Source: Sphingopyxis sp.
GTDB lineage: Bacteria; Pseudomonadota; Alphaproteobacteria; Sphingomonadales; Sphingomonadaceae
Length of the DNA stretch: 64,000 nucleotides
Assembly (NCBI GenBank): GCA_002733865.1
Contig: NVXM01000012.1
Coordinates: forward strand, 1 to 64,000
Reading direction: 5' to 3'
The notes under the pieces are model-generated. The model was not told where the DNA came from. It saw only the letters and a list, made by a program, of their open reading frames with translations, and did not search any database. This document shows, in pieces, positions 37,849-45,849 of the stretch; within the stretch, counting starts at the first letter, position 1; each line of letters begins with the position of its first letter. Both the position numbers and the translations under genes were made by a program.

Positions 37849-39492
37849 GTGCAAAAGCGATTAAAAATCGTGATCTGGGCCATAATAGCTGGTTGTTCAT
37901 CGCCCACTATTGCCCAGCCGGCCGGCAATCCGTTTGAAAGCGTAACCAGCCAAGGCGAATGGACAGTCGGCCTGCCTTCGTCCGCCGAAATCGCAGCACC
38001 GGACGTCGTTCCAGAGTCTCAGGTTCCGAGTAACAGCGCAGCTCCTCCCATTACAATTGGAGCGATTAGGGTTAATTCCCAGTCTCAAATTCCACTGGAA
38101 TCCATCGCCACTAGTTATGAGGAATTCATCGGCCAGGAAGCCAGTCCGGCCCTGCTCAAGGATTTGGCGAGCGCAGTATCATCAGCGGCTCGAAACAGCG
38201 GCTATATTTTTGCAAGCGCGCTAATTCCGCCTCAATCGGTAAAGATAGGTGTAATCGAAGTTCTGCTGGATGCTGGCGCCATCGACGAAGTTCGAATTAT
38301 AGGGTCGCAGAATAAGCGACTGCGAAAGACATTGAACAAGTTGCTATCCTCTGCCGCTCGGTCGGATGTCGTGGAACGGCAATTGTTGCTCGCAGGTGAT
38401 TTGCCCGGGATTACCCTTCTTAATTCGAACTATGATCGCCGAGATGGCAGGGGCGTGCTGACGGTGTCAGTGCGCGAGGATAACGCTAAAGGATATCTCG
38501 CGCTGGACAACTATGGGCCGGAAACTCTTGGCCCCGTGCGCGCCCGGCTTGATCTGGAGCTGGCCGGGCTCTTGAGCGATAGCGATGTGCTGACCACTAA
38601 CGTCATCAGTTCGGCTCTCCAGCCCAAAGAGCTGACCTATATCAGTGCGCGATACGCGACTACTTTGGGAGATGGGGGGACGGTCATCGGCATGACTGGC
38701 GCTGCCGGCCGGACCCGTTCTGGAGGTAACTTGAGCGCGTTCAATTTTAGCGGTCACAATCGATATATTTCTCTCTTCGTCAGTCGGGCGCTGAAACGCA
38801 GCAACGATGTCAATCTCTGGCTAAACGCAGAATTGGCCTATCTTGATGTTGAGCAGTCACAGAATGGCGCACTTTTTCAGGACGACCAGATTGCTACTGC
38901 GACAGTAAATTTTTCGGGAAACTACAATGTTGGTTTTGGCAGAATTTATGGCGGTGTTGGAGTAACACAGGGACTTGGAATCCTTGGCGCAAGCAGAAGC
39001 GGCGAGCCTCTGAACTCGCGGGCTGATGGCAGCGGGAAATTTACAAAAGCAAATTTCTGGATCAACTCCATTTTGGGGATTGGCAATGGTTTTGGCATCC
39101 GTCTGGCAGGCAACGCGCAAATTGCCTCACGCCCACTGCTCTCAGCGAACGAAATTGCTTTGGGCGGTCCCTATTTTGGCAAAGGCTATGATTTTAGCGA
39201 AAGATTTGGTGATGAAGGTGTTCTCGGACTTGCCGAACTGCGCAAGGAGTTCAACGACGTCACCGACTGGCTGGACTGGGTCCAGTTCTACACCTTCGTA
39301 GACGGTGGCTATGTTTCCAATATTGGCACCGGATTCGGAGATGGCTCTCTCGCTTCGGCCGGTGGCGGCATCCGATCCCAGATCGGCCGATTCGATATGG
39401 GCTTAGAGGCCGCGGCACCACTCAACAGCGACCGATTTGAAAGCGGCGACCAATCGCCCAAGTTCAATGTCCAAGTCGGACTACGATTCTGA
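37849..39492 (+). CDS. TpsB/ShlB-family outer-membrane secretion protein
   Basis: 547 residues from a GTG with AGGAG upstream. A signal peptide ends at PTIAQP; a POTRA-like region spans about 70-190 (IGAIRVNSQSQIPLESI, GYIFASALIPPQSVKIG, GVIEVLLDAGAIDEV), followed by a 16-strand-type barrel with YLALDNYGPETLGPVRARL and the end FNVQVGLRF. The family secretes large exoproteins through the outer membrane (two-partner secretion) or activates hemolysins. No TpsA partner with a TPS domain is adjacent; the nearest candidates are the divergent FecR/GN-repeat protein and, far away, the broken surface protein at 1-7146. Confidence 0.85.
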   Translation: MQKRLKIVIWAIIAGCSSPTIAQPAGNPFESVTSQGEWTVGLPSSAEIAAPDVVPESQVPSNSAAPPITIGAIRVNSQSQIPLESIATSYEEFIGQEASPALLKDLASAVSSAARNSGYIFASALIPPQSVKIGVIEVLLDAGAIDEVRIIGSQNKRLRKTLNKLLSSAARSDVVERQLLLAGDLPGITLLNSNYDRRDGRGVLTVSVREDNAKGYLALDNYGPETLGPVRARLDLELAGLLSDSDVLTTNVISSALQPKELTYISARYATTLGDGGTVIGMTGAAGRTRSGGNLSAFNFSGHNRYISLFVSRALKRSNDVNLWLNAELAYLDVEQSQNGALFQDDQIATATVNFSGNYNVGFGRIYGGVGVTQGLGILGASRSGEPLNSRADGSGKFTKANFWINSILGIGNGFGIRLAGNAQIASRPLLSANEIALGGPYFGKGYDFSERFGDEGVLGLAELRKEFNDVTDWLDWVQFYTFVDGGYVSNIGTGFGDGSLASAGGGIRSQIGRFDMGLEAAAPLNSDRFESGDQSPKFNVQVGLRF

Positions 39493-39561
39493 TTGGCCGT
39501 AATCGCCTTGCTGGTCGCTTATCGCCAACCAAGGGTTTTTGATCTCGAGGTCGGGACCCTA

Positions 39562-39906
39562 TTACTCTTTGACCGGCCGGGTGTTTGAGCTCGCATAACC
39601 CGCATATCCATCTGTAAACGAGAACAGAACGCCGTCTGCTTCTTCCCTGGCAAAGCTGGTCGCTTCGTTTTCGGAGCTGCCAAATTCCATCTCATCTTTT
39701 TTAATCGTAGAGATCATCGCGTTCCGCTCGGACGGGCAAGCTGCGGTAGCAGCCTTCTTGAACGTGCTTGTCCCCACTTTCTCGTCAAGCTGGGCGGTCG
39801 TAAATTCCACCAGACAGTTCGAATAAGCGACGCGCGCGGTATCGGCGTCGTCAACGGTCGCCGCTGACAGGGTGCTGAACAAAGCAATACTCAATAATGC
39901 AATCAT
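39562..39906 (-). CDS. Small exported protein of unknown function
   Basis: 114 residues from the ATG at 39906, eight bases after AGGAA. A signal peptide MIALLSIALFSTLSAAT is followed by a mature part with two cysteines (YSNCLVEF and TAACPSERN) that could form a disulfide in the periplasm. Rest is acidic and helical, with a Gly/Tyr-rich segment DGYAGYASSNT near the end. I recognise no family. It converges on the TpsB gene across 69 bp. Confidence 0.6.
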   Translation of the reverse strand: MIALLSIALFSTLSAATVDDADTARVAYSNCLVEFTTAQLDEKVGTSTFKKAATAACPSERNAMISTIKKDEMEFGSSENEATSFAREEADGVLFSFTDGYAGYASSNTRPVKE

Positions 39907-40135
39907 GACCAATATTCCTCAAATGGGCAGTCTTTATAGCATGTTTGGATTCTCACAATGAAGCAGATTCAACATCGGTTGAAAGATATTTTATCCCTTA
40001 AAATCCACATCATAGTGCCAATGCGAGGCGGCGTAATTTGGGATGCTGCGAGATTTCGGGTCTGACACCGTCCGACTCGCAATCAATTAAATTTGGGGTT
40101 GCATCCGAAAGGATTATGAGAGAATGGGATTCCAG

Positions 40136-40322
40136 ATATCGGGTTTCTCTTAATCGAGAATTCAAAGGGAAACCGGTGAGAACAGGGCTTTGGCCCCATT
40201 CAAATCCGGTACTGCCCCCGCAACTGTAAGCGGCTAGCCGATATGCCAAATGCCACTGGATCCCCGGATCTGGGAAGGCGGCATATCAGCAGCGATCCGC
40301 AAGTCAGGAGACCTGCCCTATA
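40136..40322 (+). promoter_or_regulatory. Cobalamin (AdoCbl) riboswitch
   Basis: The conserved blocks occur in order: AAAGGGAAACCGGTG, GCCCC, the B12-box core ACTGCCCCCGCAACTGTAA, GCGG, GCCACTGGATCCCCGGATCTGGGAAGGC, then CCGCAAGTCAGGAGACCTGCC. It ends about 90 bases before the btuB start, leaving room for an expression platform that sequesters the ribosome site AAGGGAA. Binding of adenosylcobalamin should switch off btuB and the two genes behind it. The 39907-40135 stretch upstream has no gene. Confidence 0.95.
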
Positions 40323-40413
40323 TCGTCGTTCTTCAGCCGGACGGGGTGTGTCGGGTGAACGGGGTTATCCCCTGCGTAGCGGCAATCAATGTCGTTAACA
40401 CAAGGGAATCCTA

Positions 40414-42336
40414 ATGCCTAAATACCGTTCATTTACCGCTCAGCTATTGAGTTGCGCTGCGCTATTCTATTGCCCTTCGGCTTATGCCGAGGAGGATGCG
40501 GGGGCAGATAATCTTATCGTCGTCACCGGCACGCGTTCTGGTGATGCCATCTCGCCCGATATCGATGCCGGTTCGCTAACCGTGATCGACAGCGACCAGA
40601 TCGTTAATCGTCAGGTCCGGCAGGTTTCAGACATATTGCGTGATGTCCCGGGGATCGCCGTGAGCAATACCGCGGGGCAAACCCAGTTACGCCTGCGTGG
40701 TGGCGAGGCCAATCACACCCTGTTCCTGATCGACGGTATTGAGGTTTCCGATCCATTTTTCGGAGAATTTGATGTCGGCACCCTGGTAGCCGACGATATC
40801 GCCCAAATTGAAGTATTGCGCGGTGAACAAAGCGCACTTTATGGTTCGGATGCGATCGGTGGCGTTATACATTATCGCACGCTCACCGGCGCGGATGCGC
40901 CCGGCCTTTCCGCTCGTGTCGAAGGAGGCTCCTTCAATTCTGTCAACGCCGCTGCCCGGCTGGGAGGAACCTCGGGGGCGTTCGACTATGCAATCACCTC
41001 TTCCATGACCAGCACCGATGGTCAGCCCAATGCGCGCGGCGGCACCCGAGATCTTGGTAGCGATAGCGCGGCTATGGCCTTTGTCGGCAATCTAGACGCG
41101 ACCGACAATCTCCGCTTTGGTGTGGTCGCTCGTTATTCAGAAAACAGCGGCGATTTTAACGGGAGCGAAAGTGATCCGACCAGCCCTCTATTCGGCCAGA
41201 TTATTGATAGTCCCGGCAGACGCTTTGAGAATATTGGCGCCTACGGTCTGGTAAAGGCAGAACTGGACCTGATGGACGGCCGCTGGACCCACCGGGCATC
41301 CGCGCAGTTTGCCAATAGCAAACGGCGCAGTTATTCGGCCGCGTCGCAAACTGGCGGGAGCGTAGGCAAACGGCTCAAGGGCAGCTACGAAACCACATTG
41401 AAATTTATCGGCGACGCGATGGAGCATCGGCTGACATTTGCGGCCGATCTGGAGCGTGAAACCTTTCGGAATACCGACCAGTCCGCCTTTACCGGAGAGA
41501 GAAAAAACGAAAATTTGGGTATTGTTGGGCTTTATGAACTCGAAGTGGGAAGCCGCGCGTCCTTTAGTGCCGCCATCAGATATGACGACAATGACCGTTT
41601 CGCCAATGTGACCACCTATCGCCTGCAAGGGGCTTATCTCCTGCCTTCCGGAACGAAGCTCCAGGCAGCCTATGGCACCGGTGTCAAAAACCCCGGATTT
41701 TTCGAATTATTTGGCTATTATGACGGACAGTTTATCGGCAACCCTGACCTGTTGCCGGAGAAATCCGAAGGATGGGAAGCGGGGATAACCCAGCGTTTTC
41801 TCAACGGCGACGGAGAAATCGGGCTTACCTACTTTGAGAGCCACCTGAAAGACGAGATATTCACGACATATCCTCCTCCAACATTTACCGCGACGCCAGC
41901 CAATCGAGCGTCTCTGTCGAAGCGCAATGGCGTGGAAAGCTGGCTGGAGATTGCCCTTGACGACAGCTGGCGGATCAATGGCAGCTATACCTATTTGCGA
42001 GCTCGCGAAAACGGCGTGCAGGAAGTCCGCCGCCCGAAGCATATCGGCAGTCTGGCAATCGACTGGCACCTGCCGAACGACAAGGCAGGCCTGACCCTGG
42101 TGGGCCGCTATAATGGGTCGCAACATGATGTCGCTTATACTGATCCAAGCTACATTCCCCTCGATGTCCGGCTGGACGATTATCTGCTTGTCAATTTGAA
42201 CGGGCGGGTCGAGATTGCTGCCAATCTTGAGCTGTTCGGGCGCGTTGAAAATATTCTGGGTGAGCGTTATGAACAGGTGTTCAGCTACGTTTCAGCTGGT
42301 AGGGCGGTTTACGCAGGCGTTCGCGGTAATTTTTGA
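40414..42336 (+). CDS. btuB: BtuB-like TonB-dependent vitamin B12 receptor
   Basis: 640 residues. A signal peptide ends AYAEE; the TonB box region is DNLIVVTGTRSG; the plug has VSDILRDVPGIAV, QLRLRGGEANHTLFLIDGIE and IEVLRGEQSALYGSDAIGGV, close to BtuB. The barrel ends YAGVRGNF. It sits directly under a cobalamin riboswitch, so B12 uptake across the outer membrane is well supported. The two following genes are tightly spaced and probably in the same transcript. Confidence 0.92.
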   Translation: MPKYRSFTAQLLSCAALFYCPSAYAEEDAGADNLIVVTGTRSGDAISPDIDAGSLTVIDSDQIVNRQVRQVSDILRDVPGIAVSNTAGQTQLRLRGGEANHTLFLIDGIEVSDPFFGEFDVGTLVADDIAQIEVLRGEQSALYGSDAIGGVIHYRTLTGADAPGLSARVEGGSFNSVNAAARLGGTSGAFDYAITSSMTSTDGQPNARGGTRDLGSDSAAMAFVGNLDATDNLRFGVVARYSENSGDFNGSESDPTSPLFGQIIDSPGRRFENIGAYGLVKAELDLMDGRWTHRASAQFANSKRRSYSAASQTGGSVGKRLKGSYETTLKFIGDAMEHRLTFAADLERETFRNTDQSAFTGERKNENLGIVGLYELEVGSRASFSAAIRYDDNDRFANVTTYRLQGAYLLPSGTKLQAAYGTGVKNPGFFELFGYYDGQFIGNPDLLPEKSEGWEAGITQRFLNGDGEIGLTYFESHLKDEIFTTYPPPTFTATPANRASLSKRNGVESWLEIALDDSWRINGSYTYLRARENGVQEVRRPKHIGSLAIDWHLPNDKAGLTLVGRYNGSQHDVAYTDPSYIPLDVRLDDYLLVNLNGRVEIAANLELFGRVENILGERYEQVFSYVSAGRAVYAGVRGNF

Positions 42337-42362
42337 AATTTCTAAATAGAGGAAACAAGCAT

Positions 42363-42911
42363 ATGAATAGGCAATCTTTTTCCGGAAAATCGGAAGATAT
42401 CTGGGCCGCTACGGTGGCCACCGCGTCCGTGTTGGGAAGCTGGATATTCGCCTGCATCACTCCCTTTTCCGCAATTGGGGTCCTGCTCGCCGCCACATTG
42501 TCGCCTCGCAAGGCTATGGCCTGGATGGGCGGCGTCTGGCTCGCCAACCAGCTTGTAGGCTATTTAATCCTCGATTACCCGCAGACGGCAAACAGTTTTG
42601 CCCATGGTGGCAGTTTGCTGGTTGCGAGCTTGGCCGGCCTTTTCGTCGCGATTGAGGTTCTCAAATGGCGTAAAGACGAAACGTTGGTCAGCCTTGGACT
42701 TGCTTTCGCGGCGGCGTTCGTGGCCTATGAAGCGTTGCTATATGTCGCGGCGCTCTATCTCGGTGGTATCGGCACCTTTGCGCCCGACATTGTCTGGCTG
42801 ATTGCCAAGAATGACTTTTTCTGGTTCGTCGGACTGCTGGCGGTACGCGCCGCTTTGACCCGCGCCCTGCCGCAGTTCTACGCACCGAACCTGTCTGCTC
42901 GCTCCGCATGA
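42363..42911 (+). CDS. Small integral membrane protein in B12 uptake operon
   Basis: 182 residues from the ATG at 42363 with AGAGGAAA upstream. Five to six hydrophobic segments (for example SVLGSWIFACITPFSAIG, LLVASLAGLFVAIEV, LAFAAAFVAYEALLYVAALY, FFWFVGLLAVRAAL). I do not recognise a family with certainty. Its size, membrane count, riboswitch control and position between btuB and a cobalamin-binding protein make a B12 inner-membrane transporter of the BtuM/S-component kind a fair guess. There is one cysteine, in IFACITP. Its stop overlaps the next start (ATGA). Confidence 0.7.
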   Translation: MNRQSFSGKSEDIWAATVATASVLGSWIFACITPFSAIGVLLAATLSPRKAMAWMGGVWLANQLVGYLILDYPQTANSFAHGGSLLVASLAGLFVAIEVLKWRKDETLVSLGLAFAAAFVAYEALLYVAALYLGGIGTFAPDIVWLIAKNDFFWFVGLLAVRAALTRALPQFYAPNLSARSA

Positions 42912-43828
42912 ACAGCGACCTTCGTGTCGTTTCCTTATTGCCCAGCGCTACGGAAATTGCCGTGGCGCTGGGACTGGAACCCAATCTCGTCGGTCGGTCG
43001 CATGAATGCGACTTCCCGAATTTTGTCCGTGATCTTCCGGTATGCACCTCGACCAAATTGGAAAAAGGCCTGCAGTCGGATGAAATCGACAAGCGGGTGC
43101 AGGAAATCGTCCGTCAGGGTCTGTCGGTCTACGAAGTAGACACGCCCCTGCTCCAGTCTCTGGCACCGGACGTCATTCTGACCCAGTCCCAATGCGCGGT
43201 GTGCGCCGTCACGCCCGATGATTTGGAGGAAGCGTTGGCAACCTGGATAGGCAAGAAACCGCAGCTGATATCGCTGGCGCCCGACAATCTTGATGATGTG
43301 TGGGGCGATTTTCGCAAGGTTGGCGATGCGGTCAACCGCCCCGAAATGGCAGAACAGGCGATCGAGAGGCTACAGAAGAGCCTGGACAGCCTCACCGCCA
43401 GCCAAGCATCGCAACCAACCGTAGCCGCGATCGAGTGGATCGAGCCGCTGATGGTTGCGGGAAACTGGGTGCCCGAGCTGATCGAGATTGCCGGCGGCCA
43501 GTCGCTGTTTGCCACGGCAGGCCAGCATTCGCCATGGCTGGAATGGGATGACTTGCTCGCGTCCGATCCTGACAAAATCATCTTCATGCCGTGCGGATAC
43601 CAGATCCCGCAAACGCTCGCCGAGATGCCTACGATGGAGAAGCATCCGCATTGGGAGAAGCTGTCCGCCGTCAAAAATGGGGAAGTCTTCCTCGCCGATG
43701 GCCACCATTTCTTCAACCGCCCCGGCCCGAGGCTGGTCGAATCCGCGCAAATTATTGCGGATACGCTGTATGCTGATGCGGACGACGACGGGGACCTGTC
43801 AAAGGGCTGGATTCGCTGGAAAGGTTGA
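42908..43828 (+). CDS. Cobalamin-binding (BtuF-like) protein
   Basis: 306 residues of the periplasmic-binding-protein class III fold: RVVSLLPSATEIAVALGLE at the start, GRSHECDFPN, TLLQSLAPDVILTQ-like region, and IEWIEPLMVAGNWVPELIEIAGG in the second lobe. Unlike typical BtuF there is no signal peptide after the start, so it may be cytoplasmic or the true role may be something other than periplasmic delivery. Translationally coupled (ATGA) to the membrane protein before it. No BtuC/D genes follow. Confidence 0.83.
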   Translation: MNSDLRVVSLLPSATEIAVALGLEPNLVGRSHECDFPNFVRDLPVCTSTKLEKGLQSDEIDKRVQEIVRQGLSVYEVDTPLLQSLAPDVILTQSQCAVCAVTPDDLEEALATWIGKKPQLISLAPDNLDDVWGDFRKVGDAVNRPEMAEQAIERLQKSLDSLTASQASQPTVAAIEWIEPLMVAGNWVPELIEIAGGQSLFATAGQHSPWLEWDDLLASDPDKIIFMPCGYQIPQTLAEMPTMEKHPHWEKLSAVKNGEVFLADGHHFFNRPGPRLVESAQIIADTLYADADDDGDLSKGWIRWKG

Positions 43829-43837
43829 GGGTCGTCT

Positions 43838-44572
43838 TCACAGACTGATCTTGTAACCGGACAGCTTTTCATAAAATGGCCGACACGCGTCCGCCACACG
43901 CTGGGCGGCTGAATCCAGCTGTGGTGCAGCCCTTTCGCCTCCACCAAAGCCTGTCGTTTCGATGACCCGGCCATACCAGTGTGTCGCCCATATGCCATCG
44001 CTGTCCCGTGGGCCCGCTTCCCATTCCAGCATCCCAGCATCCCAGGGGATTTCCAGCGCGGCGCAGAGTGCCTTGAGATGGGCTTCCGGGTCCCGCAATA
44101 TATCGGCGCTATCCAGAACAATTGGTGCCTTGCCGGTCATTCGCGCCGCCTGGTCGACATAGTCGAGCTGCCGCTCATAGCCGAGATCTTCCGCTTCCAC
44201 TTCGACTCGCTTGGCGGTGTAGCTCGCGACAACATTCGCGGGATCGCGAATAAGAAAGGCATGGCGGTGATCCGGGAAATCGGCGATTGAAACATCGGCC
44301 ACCATATGGTGCGGCATATGTTTCTGGTACCAGAGCGCCTTGCCGTCAGGGACCGGCCCGCGCATCTTATCCGCCACCGATTGCCAGTCGCAATCCATCG
44401 ACGCGATGACTTCATCGGCCATCGGCTGCCGCTGCCCCGTCTGCTTCAGAAAAGCGCCATAAAACGGCTCGTCACTGACCGCACAGTCGCTGCGCCCGCC
44501 AAAGCTGCGCATCATCGCGGTCGAGATATTGCGTGGTCCGGACCACATGGCGATGCGGATGGGGACTGTCAT
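43838..44572 (-). CDS. Sulfotransferase-like P-loop protein
   Basis: About 244 residues from the ATG at 44572. A 5'-phosphosulfate-binding loop of sulfotransferase type, MWSGPRNISTAMMRSF, opens the protein and the 3'-phosphate motif appears as LIRDPANVVASY. Such proteins often sit beside branched-chain or class IV aminotransferase genes in proteobacteria, as here. The acceptor is unknown. The longer upstream frame would run into a palindromic repeat and is not used. Confidence 0.78.
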   Translation of the reverse strand: MTVPIRIAMWSGPRNISTAMMRSFGGRSDCAVSDEPFYGAFLKQTGQRQPMADEVIASMDCDWQSVADKMRGPVPDGKALWYQKHMPHHMVADVSIADFPDHRHAFLIRDPANVVASYTAKRVEVEAEDLGYERQLDYVDQAARMTGKAPIVLDSADILRDPEAHLKALCAALEIPWDAGMLEWEAGPRDSDGIWATHWYGRVIETTGFGGGERAAPQLDSAAQRVADACRPFYEKLSGYKISL

Positions 44573-44584
44573 GTGTGGTCCTTC

Positions 44585-44664
44585 GTCATTGCGAGCGCAG
44601 CGAAGCAATCCAGTGCGTCGCATACCTCTCTGGATTGCTTCGTCGCTGCGCTCCTCGCCATGAC
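44585..44664. repeat. REP-type palindromic repeat
   Basis: Two imperfect inverted arms, GTCATTGCGAGCGCAGCG...AAGCAATCCAG and CTGGATTGCTTCG...GCTCCTCGCCATGAC, about 30 bases each around a short centre. It lies between the aminotransferase and sulfotransferase genes. This word is a familiar intergenic palindrome in sphingomonad-like genomes. It may also act as a terminator or mRNA stabiliser. Confidence 0.8.
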
Positions 44665-44668
44665 GGAG

Positions 44669-45583
44669 TTAAGCAACATCACGCTCGATCAGCTCCTTGT
44701 AGAGTCCCTGCAGGCGCTCGACCATCGGTCCCCTGCCCTCGGTCAATATCCGGCCATCCACTTCGGTCGCCGGCACCACGCCGGCAAAGGTGCCGGTAAC
44801 AAAGGCTTCGTCCGCGCCATAGACATCGGTCAGCGAGAAATTCTTCTCAAACACCGGAATGTCATTTTTCCGGCAAATCCGGATGACATTGGCCCGCGTT
44901 ATCCCGCCCAGACAATAGTCGCCGCTAGAGGTCCACACCTCGCCCTTGCGCACAATGAAGAAATGGGTGCTGTTGCAAGTTGCGACAAAACCCTGTGGAT
45001 CGAGCATCAGTCCCTCGTCTGCTCCGGCCTGGGTCGCCTGGATACAGGCCGTGATGCAATTGAGCTTGCTGTGCGAATTGAGTTTCTGGTCCTGCACCGC
45101 CGGATCGCCGCGCCGGACATGGACGGTGAACAGGCGGATACCATTTTCCACCGTGCTCGGCAGCGCTTCCTTATATTCCGGGATGATGACGATGGTCGCC
45201 GACGAAATGATCACCCGCGGATCCTGATAGGGCGTCGATCTGATACCGCGGGTGACCATCAGGCGAATGTGAACACCTTCCTGATCCACCATGTCATTGC
45301 CGCTGATCGTCTCGTAAAGCCGTTCCACCAATGCGTCTCGCGATATCCCGATATCCATCGCAATTGCTTTCGATCCCTCGAACAGCCGGTCAAGATGAGC
45401 GTCGAGAAAAGCGATCTTTCCCTTGTGCACACGCAGCCCTTCCCAGACGCCGTCGCCCAGCATGAAACCACTGTCGAAAACCGACACCACCGCCTCGGCG
45501 CGTGGCGTCATGACGCCATTGACGTTGATCAAAATAGTCTCGTTGCGGGGATCGGCGGCAAAGTCATGTGTGCCCTTAACCAT
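44669..45583 (-). CDS. Class IV aminotransferase (branched-chain / D-amino acid type)
   Basis: 304 residues of PLP fold type IV. Key elements: SVFDSGFMLGDGVWEGLRV at the N-terminus, the Schiff-base lysine in LNSHSKLNCITACIQA, ADEGLMLDPQGFVAT, and the phosphate-binding GGITRANVIRICRKN. It would transaminate branched-chain or D-amino acids with 2-oxoglutarate or a similar acceptor. Similar frames are annotated as IlvE or as aminodeoxychorismate-lyase-like; sequence alone does not decide substrate. Confidence 0.83.
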   Translation of the reverse strand: MVKGTHDFAADPRNETILINVNGVMTPRAEAVVSVFDSGFMLGDGVWEGLRVHKGKIAFLDAHLDRLFEGSKAIAMDIGISRDALVERLYETISGNDMVDQEGVHIRLMVTRGIRSTPYQDPRVIISSATIVIIPEYKEALPSTVENGIRLFTVHVRRGDPAVQDQKLNSHSKLNCITACIQATQAGADEGLMLDPQGFVATCNSTHFFIVRKGEVWTSSGDYCLGGITRANVIRICRKNDIPVFEKNFSLTDVYGADEAFVTGTFAGVVPATEVDGRILTEGRGPMVERLQGLYKELIERDVA

Positions 45584-45764
45584 GGATTTTAACCTTCTGA
45601 TTTATTGGAATAATGGAAGATGAACTTTACAATCTTTACAGTGTTCAAAGAAAAGAAAGGCACTGCCACCGTGAATGTCATTTTGGAGGGTACGACCCGG
45701 TTGGAAACAGAGTGGTTCATAGCCCACAGGCTAGCGCAAACCGGAAGGCGTAGGAAAGTGATTT

Positions 45765-45835
45765 GTTCCCCGCCGCAGCGCGGGGTACAGAACTGTCCTG
45801 CGCGATCGTCTGGACCCCGCCCTGCGGCGGGGAAC
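45765..45835. repeat. Palindromic repeat, family 2, intergenic copy
   Basis: GTTCCCCGCCGCAGCGCGGGG at one end and CCCCGCCCTGCGGCGGGGAAC at the other, with the centre TACAGAACTGTCCTGCGCGATCG. The same 71-base element occurs at 60542-60612 inside bioB. Here it lies in the 266-bp gap between lpdA and the aminotransferase, where nothing else is evident. Confidence 0.8.
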
Positions 45836-45849
45836 AGTAATAAGCAACG

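Noticed and set aside
40010-40249. Short frames overlapping the 40.1 kb intergenic region
   Set aside because: The conserved cobalamin riboswitch explains this sequence.
44306-45592. 428-residue plus-strand frame
   Set aside because: Antisense to the sulfotransferase-like and class IV aminotransferase genes, which carry clear catalytic motifs.
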